Origin: Thermomonospora echinospora
GTDB lineage: Bacteria > Actinomycetota > Actinomycetes > Streptosporangiales > Streptosporangiaceae
Assembly (NCBI RefSeq): GCF_900108175.1
Contig: NZ_FNVO01000008.1
Coordinates: 187,127 to 251,126, forward strand
Reading direction: 5' to 3'
Length of the DNA: 64,000 bases
Shown here in pieces: positions 48,098 through 56,517 of this stretch; positions within the stretch are counted from its first letter, which is position 1, and each line of letters begins with the position of its first letter. Position numbers and translations under genes: made by a program. Under the pieces are notes generated by a model, which was given only the letters and a program-made list of their open reading frames with translations, ran no database searches and was not told the DNA's origin.

Positions 48098-48790
48098 GTG
48101 AGCATGCCGTTCTACGTGTCGCCCGAACAGGCGATGAAGGACAAGGCCGACTACGCGCGCAAGGGCATCGCGCGCGGCCGCAGCGTCGTCGTGCTGCAGT
48201 ACGACGAGGGCATCCTGTTCGTGGCCGACAACCCGTCCCGGGCGCTGCACAAGATCAGTGAGATCTACGACCGGATCGCCTACGCGGCCGTCGGCAAGTA
48301 CAACGAGTTCGAGACGCTCCGGCTGGCCGGCGTCCGCTACGCCGACATCAACGGCTACCAGTACGACCGCCAGGACGTGACGGCGCGCGGCCTGGCCAAC
48401 GCCTACGCGCAGACGCTGGGCAACATCTTCACCGAGACGGCCAAGCCGTACGAGGTGGAGCTGGTGGTGGCCGAGGTCGGCGAGGACGCCGAGTCCGACC
48501 AGATCTACCGGCTGACGTTCGACGGCTCGGTGCGCGACGAGCACGGTTACGTCGCGATGGGCGGCCAGGTGGAGGCCGTCGAGCAGGCCCTCAAGGAGCG
48601 CTACCAGGAGGGCATGTCGCTGTCGGCGGCCCTGCACGCCGGGGTGCAGTCGCTGGAGGCGCAGGAGGCCGACCGGCACCTGGAGGCCAAGGCGTTGGAG
48701 GTGGCGGTGCTGGACCGGCGCCGCGAGCACCGGCTGTTCCGGCGGCTGTCGGCCGCGCGCATCCAGGAACTGCTGGCCGACAGCTCCTGA
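48098..48790 (+). CDS. prcA: Proteasome alpha subunit PrcA
   Basis: A 230-aa subunit of the outer rings that gate the chamber. The N-terminal [29 protein letters not shown] holds the gating tail and H0 helix. It has no Thr nucleophile, as expected. The C-terminal helices are charged. It starts at GTG 48098 or ATG 48104, with AAGGGA upstream. It is co-transcribed with prcB and is followed by the hairpin at 48816-48845, so pafA is a separate transcription unit. Confidence 0.96.
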   Translation: MSMPFYVSPEQAMKDKADYARKGIARGRSVVVLQYDEGILFVADNPSRALHKISEIYDRIAYAAVGKYNEFETLRLAGVRYADINGYQYDRQDVTARGLANAYAQTLGNIFTETAKPYEVELVVAEVGEDAESDQIYRLTFDGSVRDEHGYVAMGGQVEAVEQALKERYQEGMSLSAALHAGVQSLEAQEADRHLEAKALEVAVLDRRREHRLFRRLSAARIQELLADSS

Positions 48791-48815
48791 AGGCCCCCGC
48801 CCCCGAGGACTTTGC

Positions 48816-48845
48816 GGTCCCCCCGTCCGGCCCGGGCGGGGGACC
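48816..48845 (+). terminator. Hairpin after prcBA
   Basis: An 8-bp stem GGTCCCCC/GGGGGACC (48816-48823 with 48838-48845) separates prcA from pafA. There is no T-tract. An AT-rich island with the inverted repeat GATCT/AGATC (48872-48876, 48886-48890) follows, within the pafA upstream region. Confidence 0.55.
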
Positions 48846-48963
48846 GGTACGGCCCCCTCCCGGCGCTCATTGATCTACAACGTAAAGATCACAACCGGGG
48901 CATACCGTGCTTCCATGGCGGCGGGCACTGTCGAGTCGGCCCGCCGCCGCATAGGGTCAAGGT

Positions 48964-50322
48964 GTGGACAGGCGCATTTTCGGGCTTGAGAACGAGTACG
49001 GGGTCACCTGCACCTTCCGTGGGCAGCGGCGGTTGTCACCCGACGAGGTGGCCCGCTATCTGTTCCGCCGGGTGGTGTCGTGGGGCCGCAGCAGCAACGT
49101 GTTCCTGCGCAACGGCGCGCGGCTCTACCTCGACGTGGGCAGCCACCCCGAGTACGCCACGCCCGAGTGCGACAGCGTCGTCGACCTGGTGACGCACGAC
49201 AAGGCGGGCGAGCGGATCCTCGAGGGGTTGCTGGTGGACGCCGAGCGGCGGCTGCGCGAGGAGGGCATCGCCGGCGACATCTACCTGTTCAAGAACAACA
49301 CCGACTCGGCCGGCAACTCCTACGGCTGCCATGAGAACTACCTGGTGGGGCGGCACGGCGAGTTCGGCCGGCTCGCCGACGTGCTGATCCCGTACCTGGT
49401 CACCCGGCAGATCATCTGCGGGGCCGGCAAGGTGCTGCAGACCCCGCGCGGGGCGGTCTACTGCGTCTCGCAGCGGGCCGAGCACATCTGGGAGGGGGTC
49501 TCCTCGGCCACCACCCGGTCCCGCCCGATCATCAACACCCGGGACGAGCCGCACGCCGACGCCGAGCGGTTCCGCCGGCTGCACGTGATCGTCGGCGACT
49601 CCAACATGAGCGAGACCACCATGCTGCTCAAGGTCGGCGCCACCGACCTGGTGCTGCGGATGATCGAGGCCGGGGTGGTGATGCGCGACCTGACCCTGGA
49701 GAACCCGATCCGGGCCATCCGCGAGGTCAGCCACGACATGACCGGCCGCCGCAAGGTCCGGCTGGCCAACGGCCGCGAGGCCAGCTCGCTGGACATCCAG
49801 AAGGAGTACTACGGCAAGGCCAAGGACTTCGTGGACCGGCGCGGCGGCGACGAGATCTCGCTGCGGGTGCTGGACCTGTGGGGCCGTACGCTGCGCGCGG
49901 TGGAGACCGGCGACCTGGACCTGGTCGCCCGGGAGATCGACTGGGTGACCAAGTACCAGCTCATCGAGCGCTACCGGCGCAAGTACGACCTGCCGCTGAG
50001 CTCGCCCAGGGTGGCCCAGCTGGACCTGGCCTATCACGACGTGCACCGCGGCCGCGGCCTGTACTACCTGCTGGAGAAGCGCGGATCGGTCGAGCGGGTC
50101 ACCCGTGACCTGGACATCTTCGAGGCCAAGTCGGTGCCGCCGCAGACCACCCGGGCGCGGCTGCGCGGGGAGTTCATCCGGCGGGCCCAGGAGAAGCGCC
50201 GCGACTTCACCGTGGACTGGGTGCACCTGAAGCTCAACGACCAGGCCCAGCGCACGGTGCTGTGCAAGGACCCGTTCCGGTCCGTCGACGAGCGGGTGGA
50301 CAAGCTCATCGCCGGGATGTGA
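48964..50322 (+). CDS. pafA: Pup ligase PafA
   Basis: A 452-aa ligase that forms the isopeptide bond between the Pup C-terminal Glu side chain and substrate lysines using ATP. The fold is the same as Dop: GLENEYG (Glu9, Glu11), Asp57 in [11 protein letters not shown] as catalytic base, [18 protein letters not shown] and NTRDEPHAD. The Dop loop is absent and a C-terminal Pup-groove domain is present. Length is typical. TAGGGT (48952-48957) ends 6 nt before GTG, so it is probably leaderless and transcribed apart from prcBA. Confidence 0.97.
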   Translation: MDRRIFGLENEYGVTCTFRGQRRLSPDEVARYLFRRVVSWGRSSNVFLRNGARLYLDVGSHPEYATPECDSVVDLVTHDKAGERILEGLLVDAERRLREEGIAGDIYLFKNNTDSAGNSYGCHENYLVGRHGEFGRLADVLIPYLVTRQIICGAGKVLQTPRGAVYCVSQRAEHIWEGVSSATTRSRPIINTRDEPHADAERFRRLHVIVGDSNMSETTMLLKVGATDLVLRMIEAGVVMRDLTLENPIRAIREVSHDMTGRRKVRLANGREASSLDIQKEYYGKAKDFVDRRGGDEISLRVLDLWGRTLRAVETGDLDLVAREIDWVTKYQLIERYRRKYDLPLSSPRVAQLDLAYHDVHRGRGLYYLLEKRGSVERVTRDLDIFEAKSVPPQTTRARLRGEFIRRAQEKRRDFTVDWVHLKLNDQAQRTVLCKDPFRSVDERVDKLIAGM

Positions 50323-50397
50323 CCTGGGCTGTCTCCGGGGGTGACCAGCCGGTAAGGTGAGCGCTCGATCCGGCCCGTCACCCCCGGAAGGACGCCC

Positions 50398-51324
50398 ATG
50401 CGCCGACTGGTTCCCTTCGCGGCCGCCCTCGCGGCCGCACCGCTGGTGCTGACCGCCTGCGTGGGCGGCGACGACGTTCCGGTGAAGGTGACCGGCGAGT
50501 ACGGCGAGCGTCCTGAGGTGTCCTTCCCCAAGGACACCGAGCCCGGTGACGAACTGGTGACCTCCACGCTCGTCACGGGCAAGGGCGCACAGGTGGCCAA
50601 GGGCGACCTGGTGATCGCCTCCTACGCCGGGTACCGCTGGAACGACGCCGGCAGCCGGCTGATCGCCAGCAGCTACGCCGCCGGGCAGCCGGGCGCGTTC
50701 CCCTCCGGCAAGCTGGTGCCGGGCCTGGACAGGGCGCTGATCGGCCAGAAGACGGGCAGCCGGGTCGTCGCGGTCATCCCGCCCGACCAGGGATACGGCT
50801 CCCAGGGCGACGCCCGCCACCAGGTGGGCGCCCACGACTCGCTGGTGTACGTGCTGGACGTGCTCGCCACCTACTCCAAGAACGCCCAGGCGAAGGGGAC
50901 GGCCCAGCCGCTGGAGGACCCCAGGCTGCCCAAGGTCGCTGCCGCCGCGCCCGGCCGGTCCCCGCGGGTGACCGTACCGCGCGCGGCCCCGCCCTCGACG
51001 CTGCAGGTGCGCACCCTGGTGCAGGGCTCGGGCCCGGCCGTCCGCAGCAACCAGCTGACGGTGCTGCAGTTCACCGGCGTGCTGTGGCGGACTGGCAAGG
51101 AGTTCTACTCCACCTGGAGCGACGGGCGGCCCGCCGGGGAGGTCCTTGGGGTGGGGCAGGACATCAAGGCCTTCGACGAGGGCCTGGTCGGGCAGAAGGT
51201 CGGCAGCCGGATGCTGTTGGTTGTCCCGCCCAAGTGGGGTTACGGCGCCAAGGGGCTGTCGCACTACGGGATCAAGGGCGACGACACCCTGATCTACGTG
51301 GTCGACATCCTCGGCGTGCACTGA
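50398..51324 (+). CDS. Two-domain FKBP-type prolyl isomerase lipoprotein
   Basis: A 308-aa lipoprotein. The lipobox LTAC has the lipidated Cys21. Two FKBP domains in tandem follow (about 60-160 and 200-308), each with the PG/KAFDEGL, VIPPxxGYG or VVPPKWGYG and LVYVLDVL/LIYVVDIL strands. The second is the better match to active FKBPs; the first has several changed pocket residues. It likely assists folding of exported proteins, in line with the tat genes nearby. GGAAGG precedes ATG. It is commonly found near pafA in actinomycetes. Confidence 0.92.
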   Translation: MRRLVPFAAALAAAPLVLTACVGGDDVPVKVTGEYGERPEVSFPKDTEPGDELVTSTLVTGKGAQVAKGDLVIASYAGYRWNDAGSRLIASSYAAGQPGAFPSGKLVPGLDRALIGQKTGSRVVAVIPPDQGYGSQGDARHQVGAHDSLVYVLDVLATYSKNAQAKGTAQPLEDPRLPKVAAAAPGRSPRVTVPRAAPPSTLQVRTLVQGSGPAVRSNQLTVLQFTGVLWRTGKEFYSTWSDGRPAGEVLGVGQDIKAFDEGLVGQKVGSRMLLVVPPKWGYGAKGLSHYGIKGDDTLIYVVDILGVH

Positions 51325-51378
51325 GGACGGCGCCCGCCGCTCTCTAACGTCAAGAGCGGTTGTTCTTAGACTGGCCGG

Positions 51379-52044
51379 GTGGACGACGTCGAAGCGATAG
51401 CCGCGCTGCGCGACCCGGTCAGGCGGCGCCTGTACGAGTACGTGGCCGCCCAGGACCACGAGGTGAGCCGCAACGAGGCCGCCGAGGCCATGGGCGTGCA
51501 GCGCACCCTGGCCGCCTTCCACCTGGACAAGCTGGCCGAGGCCGGGCTGCTGGAGACGACCGGTCGCCGGCTGACCGGCCGCTCGGGGCCGGGGGCCGGC
51601 CGCCCGGCGAAGCTGTACCGGCGCGCCGCCGCCGAGCGCGTGGTGTCGGTACCGCCGCGCGACTACCGCACGGCCGCCGAACTGCTGGCGGAGGCGGCCG
51701 AGGAGGCGGAGCTGGACGAGCGGCTGTGGCGCGCGGCCCGGCTGCGGGGCCGGGAACTGGCCCGTGACGCCGGGCCGGTCCGTGGGCTCGACGAGGCCGA
51801 GGCCCTGCTCGCCCGCCGGGGTTATGAGCCCGTTCGCGAGCAGACCCCCGCAGGGGCGGTGCTGCGCATGCGCAACTGCCCCTTCCACGTGTTGTCCGAG
51901 CGGTTCCCGCCGCTGGTGTGCGGGATGAACCTGGCGTTGCTGGAGGGCGCGTTCGAGGGCTCCGCCGATCTGGCGCCCCGGATGGACCCCCGGCCGGGCT
52001 GGTGCTGCACGGTGCTGGCCGCTTCTAAAAATAATGAAGATTGA
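51379..52044 (+). CDS. ArsR/SufR-like HTH regulator with Cys cluster
   Basis: A 221-aa regulator. The winged-helix domain (5-80) contains LRDPVRRRLYEYVAAQ and GVQRTLAAFHLDKLAEAGLLE. A helical middle precedes a C-terminal sensor part with Cys167, Cys181, Cys209 and Cys210, spaced C-x13-C-x27-CC. This resembles SufR-type iron-sulfur repressors, so a redox or Fe-S signal is plausible though unproven. TAGACT (51367-51372) ends 6 nt before GTG. AAGA-N7-TTCTT at 51352-51367 overlaps that -10 box and could be an autoregulatory operator. The last codons are unusually AT-rich because they overlap the next promoter. Confidence 0.82.
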   Translation: MDDVEAIAALRDPVRRRLYEYVAAQDHEVSRNEAAEAMGVQRTLAAFHLDKLAEAGLLETTGRRLTGRSGPGAGRPAKLYRRAAAERVVSVPPRDYRTAAELLAEAAEEAELDERLWRAARLRGRELARDAGPVRGLDEAEALLARRGYEPVREQTPAGAVLRMRNCPFHVLSERFPPLVCGMNLALLEGAFEGSADLAPRMDPRPGWCCTVLAASKNNED

Positions 52045-52070
52045 CATACAGGCCGAGGCGGTGGTGTGCT
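52041..52070 (+). promoter_or_regulatory. Promoter of the DUF3291 gene
   Basis: A consensus TTGACA (52041-52046) overlaps the regulator stop codon, with TGTGCT (52065-52070) after an 18-nt spacer. The -10 box ends 7 nt before ATG 52078. A TTCT-N10-AAGA inverted arrangement (52023-52040) lies directly upstream, in mirrored orientation to the AAGA-N7-TTCTT ahead of the regulator gene. Confidence 0.5.
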
Positions 52071-52077
52071 GGGCGGC

Positions 52078-52581
52078 ATGAGCGACTTCCACCTGGCGCA
52101 GTTCAACTTCGCGCGGCTGCGGGCGCCGCTGGACGCCCCCGAGATGGCCGGGTTCCTGGCGTTGCGGGATCCCCTCAACGCGCTCGCCGAGGGCACGCCC
52201 GGCTACGTGTGGCGGCCGGTCTCCCCGGTCGAGGGCGCCGACGAGTGGCCCTACGGCCCCGACGTCCTGATCAACTACTCGGTCTGGGAGTCCCGGGAGA
52301 CACTGTGGGAGTACGCCTACCGCAGCGGGCACCTGGAGGCCATGCGCCGCCGCCGCGAGTGGTTCGAACGAGCCGCGGAGGTCTACCAGGTGTTGTGGTG
52401 GATCCCCGCCGGGCACCGTCCGGGCCCGGACGAGTGCGTGGAACGCCTCGAACTGCTGCGCCGTGAGGGCCCCGGCCCCCGCGCGTTCACCTTCCGTACC
52501 CCCTACACCGCCGCGGAGGCCGCCCGGGCGGAGGCCGAGCACGCCACGATCACACAACTGGACGCCGCACGGGCGGGCTGA
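52078..52581 (+). CDS. DUF3291 family protein
   Basis: A 167-aa protein of the dimeric alpha/beta-barrel-like DUF3291 family: HLAQFNFARLRAPLDAPEMAGF start, the centre SVWESRETLWEYAYRSGHLEAMRRRREWFE, and a WWIPAGHRPGPDECVERL end. The fold resembles antibiotic-biosynthesis monooxygenases/heme oxygenase-like small enzymes, and the His/Trp residues might bind a ligand. It is usually found with an HTH partner like the one upstream, suggesting a regulator-target pair. Leaderless ATG 52078 is favoured over the longer frame from 52066. Confidence 0.85.
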   Translation: MSDFHLAQFNFARLRAPLDAPEMAGFLALRDPLNALAEGTPGYVWRPVSPVEGADEWPYGPDVLINYSVWESRETLWEYAYRSGHLEAMRRRREWFERAAEVYQVLWWIPAGHRPGPDECVERLELLRREGPGPRAFTFRTPYTAAEAARAEAEHATITQLDAARAG

Positions 52582-52744
52582 GCCCGCCGAAGCGAGGCCG
52601 CCTGCGGGGGAGCGCCGGGGCGGCCGGTCGAAGCCGGTGTGCCGCGATCATCCGGATGGGCGTCGCATGGATGGGCCGGGCCGCCCTGGCAGGGCCGCCG
52701 CCGGGACGGCACGCAGGGCGGTTGCCGGTCGCGGCTCCCGGCGG

Positions 52745-53827
52745 CTACAGCAAGGAGGCGGTGTGGCGGCCGGCGGCGGCCGCGGTGAGGAAGTAGGCCG
52801 GGTCCTCGTCCAGGCGGCGGCCCATCGTGGACAGCCGCACGCCCCAGGCCCGCTCCGCCTCGCCCAGCGCCTCCCGCAGGCCGTCGACCGGGACGTGGAC
52901 GAGATCGTGCCGGTGGGCCAGCGCGGCGGCCTGCTCGGCGACCCGGGCGCCGAAACCGCCGGGCAGCCCGGGCACCACCACGTCGGCCCTGGCCAGCGCC
53001 ACCCGGCCGTAGGCGGTCAGGCTGTGGTGGGAGACCCCGACGTGCCGTTCGCGCCTGTCGCCCTCGCTGACCCGCAGCGAGGCCACCGGCCGCCCCGACA
53101 GCACGGCGGCGGCGTTGACGGCCTCGCCCGCCGACACTCCCGAGAACCCCCACCGAGTCCCGGTGCCGAGGTTGCCCGGCCCCTGGGCCAGGATCACCAC
53201 CTCGGCGTCCAGCACCAGCCGGGCGGCCAGCAGGCCGGTGTGGACCGTCACCGCCTCCAGGTCGCCCCCGAACGCCTGTCCCACCGTGACCGTGGCGGCC
53301 AGCGCTCCCGCGTCCTTGAGTTGCGAGATCGACATCGAGAACCAGGCGGGCAGCGCGCCCCCGTCCGGCATCACGTACACCACCCGGGTGCCCGGCCGCT
53401 CGGCCAGCAGCCCGGCCAGAATCGGCGGCAGGGCCGAGTGCAGGTCGGCCACGACCACCGGCATCCCGTCCAGGGAGTCGGCCTCGCGCAGCACCTCGTG
53501 GTGCGGGGAGTCCTGCTCGTCGGCGCCCAGCAGCGTGGCCTGCAACGGTGTGTAGCGGGCCTTGACCAGATGGCCGGGGCCGGACGGGTCGGGCGGCAGC
53601 CGGTCGGGCACCGCGACCACCATGGCGTAGCCGCCGGTGCCCAGCCCCATGGCCAGCGCGGTGGTGTTGAGCAGCACCGTGTCACCGGGCTCGGGACGTC
53701 CGACCAGGGCCGGATAGGCCAGCGCACGCGCCGTGCCGTCCTCGCCCTGGACGGCGACCTCCAGTTCCAGCGCCCCGGCCCACTCCCGGCGGACTCGTTC
53801 CACCCTGCCTTTACGCCATCGGATCAC
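52745..53827 (-). CDS. DUF3866 family protein
   Basis: A 360-aa protein of the actinobacterial DUF3866 family, unknown function, conserved beside pafBC. It has an N-terminal small beta domain (VIRWRKGRVERV...), a central GHLVKARYTPLQ and VVVADLHSALPPILAGL block and the AQGPGNLGTGTRWGFSG nucleotide-like loop, then LRVSEGDRRERHVGVSHHSLTAYGRVALARADV with paired His. The motifs hint at an enzyme acting on a phosphorylated or acyl ligand, but this is a guess. TACCGT (53840-53835) ends 7 nt before GTG 53827, indicating a leaderless start. It is divergent from pafB. Confidence 0.87.
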   Translation of the reverse strand: MIRWRKGRVERVRREWAGALELEVAVQGEDGTARALAYPALVGRPEPGDTVLLNTTALAMGLGTGGYAMVVAVPDRLPPDPSGPGHLVKARYTPLQATLLGADEQDSPHHEVLREADSLDGMPVVVADLHSALPPILAGLLAERPGTRVVYVMPDGGALPAWFSMSISQLKDAGALAATVTVGQAFGGDLEAVTVHTGLLAARLVLDAEVVILAQGPGNLGTGTRWGFSGVSAGEAVNAAAVLSGRPVASLRVSEGDRRERHVGVSHHSLTAYGRVALARADVVVPGLPGGFGARVAEQAAALAHRHDLVHVPVDGLREALGEAERAWGVRLSTMGRRLDEDPAYFLTAAAAGRHTASLL

Positions 53828-53909
53828 GCCGGAAACGGTAGCGTCTTGACATGAGAGATGATGCGGAACCCCGACAGCCGGGGACGCCCGAGGATCGAGG
53901 TGGTGGGGT

Positions 53910-54866
53910 GTGTCGCGGCGCAAGACCGAGCGCCTGCTGAACCTGGTGGTGTGCCTGCTGGCCACCCGGCGCTATCTCACGGCCGAACAGATCCGCCGGG
54001 CGGTGCCCGGCTATCCCGACTCCGGCGACGCGTTCAAACGGATGTTCGAGCGCGACAAGGAGGAACTGCGCGAACTCGGCGTCCCCCTGGAGGTCGGCAG
54101 CGAGGACGGCGGCGAGGCCGGATACCGGATCCCGCCGCAGGACTACGAGCTGCCGGAGATCCACCTGACCCCTGACGAGACGGCCGTGCTGGGGCTGGCG
54201 GCCCGGGTGTGGCAGCAGGCCAGCCTGGCCGAGGCCGCCTCCGGCGCGCTGCTGAAGCTGCGCGCCGCCGGGATCGACACCTCCGAGACCGACTCGCTGG
54301 GCATCGAGCCCCGGGTGGACACCGACGAGCCCGCCTTCCCCGCGCTGTGGGAGGCGGTCAAGGGCGCCTACCCGGTCGCCTTCGACTACCAGGGCATCGG
54401 GCGGACCGCCGCGGCCCGCCGCCACGTGGAGCCGTGGGGGGTGGTCAGCCGCCGGGGCCGCTGGTACGTGGTCGGGTTCGACACCGACCGGCAGGGCACC
54501 CGGGTGTTCCGGCTCAGCCGCATCACCGGCGAGGTGGTGCCCGACGGTCCGGCCGGCAGCGTCACCGTTCCCGACGGCGTGGACATCCGCAAGATCGCCT
54601 TCGAGCGCAGCGAGGCACCCGCCGAGCCGCGCACCGCGACCGTGCGGCTGCGCGCCGGGGCGGCCCAGGGCCTGCGCCGCTGGGCGGCCGAGGTGCACCG
54701 CACCGGCGGGGAGTGGGACGAGGCGACGCTGACCTTCGGCGAGGCCGAGCGGTTCGCCCCCCACCTGGCCAGGTTCGGCGCCGACGTGGTGGTGCTGGAC
54801 CCGCCGGACCTGCGCGACGCCGTCATCCAGCAGCTCAAGTCGGTACTGGCCGGACACGAACGGTGA
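53910..54866 (+). CDS. pafB: WYL-domain transcription factor PafB
   Basis: A 318-aa protein: an N-terminal winged helix (1-75, starting SRRKTERLLNLVVCLL), a three-helix linker, a WYL domain (~150-235) with GRWYVVGFDTDRQGTR, and a C-terminal extension. PafB and PafC form a heterodimer that in mycobacteria activates the RecA-independent DNA-damage response, with the WYL domains as a presumed ligand sensor. GAGGTGG precedes GTG 53910. It is separated from pafC by 13 nt. Confidence 0.95.
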   Translation: MSRRKTERLLNLVVCLLATRRYLTAEQIRRAVPGYPDSGDAFKRMFERDKEELRELGVPLEVGSEDGGEAGYRIPPQDYELPEIHLTPDETAVLGLAARVWQQASLAEAASGALLKLRAAGIDTSETDSLGIEPRVDTDEPAFPALWEAVKGAYPVAFDYQGIGRTAAARRHVEPWGVVSRRGRWYVVGFDTDRQGTRVFRLSRITGEVVPDGPAGSVTVPDGVDIRKIAFERSEAPAEPRTATVRLRAGAAQGLRRWAAEVHRTGGEWDEATLTFGEAERFAPHLARFGADVVVLDPPDLRDAVIQQLKSVLAGHER

Positions 54867-54879
54867 GGGGGAGCGGCCC

Positions 54880-55866
54880 GTGAACAAGCCCAATACCTCC
54901 AGCGACCGGCTGGCCCGGCTGCTGGCGCTGGTGCCCTACGTGGTCAGCCGCGCCTCGGTGGCGCTGGACGAGGCCGCGGCCGCGTTCGGGGTCACCGAGA
55001 AGCAGCTGATCGACGATCTCAACCTGCTGTGGTGCGTGGAACTGCGCGCCCCCGACCCGTACTGCCCCATCGACCTGTCCTACGAGGGCGGGGAGATCAC
55101 CGTCAGCGAGGCCGAGTCGATCGCCCGGCCGCTGCGGCTGAAGGTGGACGAGGCCGGGGCGCTGCTGGTGGCGCTGCGGATGCTGGCCGAGATCGGCGAT
55201 CCGCGCGACCGTGACGCGCTCAGCCGCGTGATCGTCAAGCTGGAGAACGCCGCCGGGGCGGCCGCCGCCGCGGTCAGCAGCCAGGTGTCGGTCCAGGTGG
55301 ACGTGAAGGCCGACCAGGCCGGAGCGATGCCCGCCCGGGTCCGCGACGCCATCGCGCGGGGCCGCAGGCTGCACCTGACCTACTACGTGCCGGCCCGCGA
55401 CGAGAACACCGAGCGCGACGTGGACCCGATGCGGCTGCTGGTGGTCGACGGCCAGGCGTACCTGGAGGGCTGGTGTCGCCGCGCCGAGGCCGTCCGGCTG
55501 TTCCGGGTGGACCGGATCGTGGAGCTGTCGGTGCTGGAGGTGCCGGCGCAGGTGCCCGAGGAGGCCGAGCCGCTGGATGTGCGGACCGGGCGGCTGTTCC
55601 GGCCCTCGCCCGACGACATCAGGGTCACCTTCGAGCTGACCCCGGCCGGACGCTGGGTGGCCGACTACTACCCCTGCGAGAGCGTTGAGGAACTCGGCGA
55701 GGGACGGCTGCGGGTGGTGCTGCGGACCCCGGACCAGCGGTGGGTACGGGGCCTGGCGCTGCGGCTGGGCGACCAGGGCCGCATCACCGGTCCGGCCGGG
55801 CTGGCCGAGGCCGTCCGCGACGAGGCCGCCCGCGCCCTGGCCGGCTACGAGACGGCGGGTGTCTGA
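54880..55866 (+). CDS. pafC: WYL-domain transcription factor PafC
   Basis: A 328-aa partner of PafB with the same architecture: winged helix (5-60, DRLARLLALVPYVVSRASVALDEAA), a helical linker, a WYL domain (~160-240) with QAYLEGWCRRAEAVRLFRVDRI, and the WCX extension. The segment corresponding to the WYL tyrosine is modified, as often in PafC. The start is GTG 54880 after GAGGGGGAG. It is co-transcribed with pafB. Confidence 0.95.
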   Translation: MNKPNTSSDRLARLLALVPYVVSRASVALDEAAAAFGVTEKQLIDDLNLLWCVELRAPDPYCPIDLSYEGGEITVSEAESIARPLRLKVDEAGALLVALRMLAEIGDPRDRDALSRVIVKLENAAGAAAAAVSSQVSVQVDVKADQAGAMPARVRDAIARGRRLHLTYYVPARDENTERDVDPMRLLVVDGQAYLEGWCRRAEAVRLFRVDRIVELSVLEVPAQVPEEAEPLDVRTGRLFRPSPDDIRVTFELTPAGRWVADYYPCESVEELGEGRLRVVLRTPDQRWVRGLALRLGDQGRITGPAGLAEAVRDEAARALAGYETAGV

Positions 55867-55933
55867 GCGGCGGCGCACGGTTACCTCGAATGCGGGCTAT
55901 CGCTGGTCACGGCGATTCGCTAACGTGACGGGC

Positions 55934-56155
55934 GTGGGTTGGGCTCAGGTCTTCGTCGGAGTCGCATTCGCCGGGCTGGTGGTGCTGGCGGTGTGCTCCG
56001 TCAAGGTGTTCCGCGCGCTGCGGACGCTGGGACGTGAACTTGAGCGCGCCCGCCGGCGAATCGAGCCGAAACAGTCGGCGCTGAGCGGTGAACTCCGCCG
56101 GCTGCGGGACGCCCAGGAGGCTGAGCACGTCCCGGACGGCGTACGATCGTCATGA
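55934..56155 (+). CDS. Small single-pass membrane protein between pafC and tatA
   Basis: A 73-aa protein: one N-terminal membrane helix (~4-24, VFVGVAFAGLVVLAVC), then a charged coiled-coil-like helix (LRTLGRELERARRRIEPK) and a polar tail. The topology resembles TatB-like or FtsL-like mini-proteins, but no family match is claimed. TAACGT (55921-55926) ends 7 nt before GTG 55934, indicating a leaderless start; GTG 55925 is an alternative. It ends 25 nt before tatA, so a link with Tat export is possible. Confidence 0.7.
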   Translation: MGWAQVFVGVAFAGLVVLAVCSVKVFRALRTLGRELERARRRIEPKQSALSGELRRLRDAQEAEHVPDGVRSS

Positions 56156-56180
56156 ATGGCATCTGCTGAAGAGGTATGAC

Positions 56181-56471
56181 ATGGCTGGACTTGGCTGGAC
56201 CGAGATTCTGATCATCCTTGCGGTGGTCATGCTGTTGTTCGGGTCGGCGAAGCTGCCACAGCTCGCCCGCTCGCTCGGCAAGTCTGCACGCATCCTGAAG
56301 GCCGAGACCAAGGGGCTGCGGGAGGACGACGACGAGGCCAAGCCGGCGCAGCCCGCGCCGCCGCAGCAGCCGCCGGCGCAGCAGTACGCGCCGCCGCCGC
56401 AGGGCCAGCTGCCGTCGGGGGAGCCCATCCAGGGCGTGCCGGTCGACCCCAACCAGGCCCGCAACCGCTGA
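56181..56471 (+). CDS. tatA: Twin-arginine translocase subunit TatA
   Basis: A 96-aa pore-forming subunit of the Tat pathway for folded proteins. It has a short membrane helix (~5-20, EILIILAVVMLLFG), the Phe-Gly hinge, an amphipathic helix KLPQLARSLGKSARILKAETKGL and a Pro/Gln-rich disordered tail. No separate TatB is seen in this window. GAAGAGG precedes ATG 56181. It is 46 nt upstream of tatC in one operon. Confidence 0.95.
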   Translation: MAGLGWTEILIILAVVMLLFGSAKLPQLARSLGKSARILKAETKGLREDDDEAKPAQPAPPQQPPAQQYAPPPQGQLPSGEPIQGVPVDPNQARNR

Positions 56472-56517
56472 CCCTCCCTGCTGAACCCGACCGGCGACAG
56501 GTGCGACCCGAAAACCG

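Noticed and set aside
49036-52557. 1173-aa open frame on the minus strand opposite pafA, FKBP and DUF3291 genes
   Set aside because: Antisense shadow; composition is that of complemented GC-rich codons and it crosses several independent real genes.
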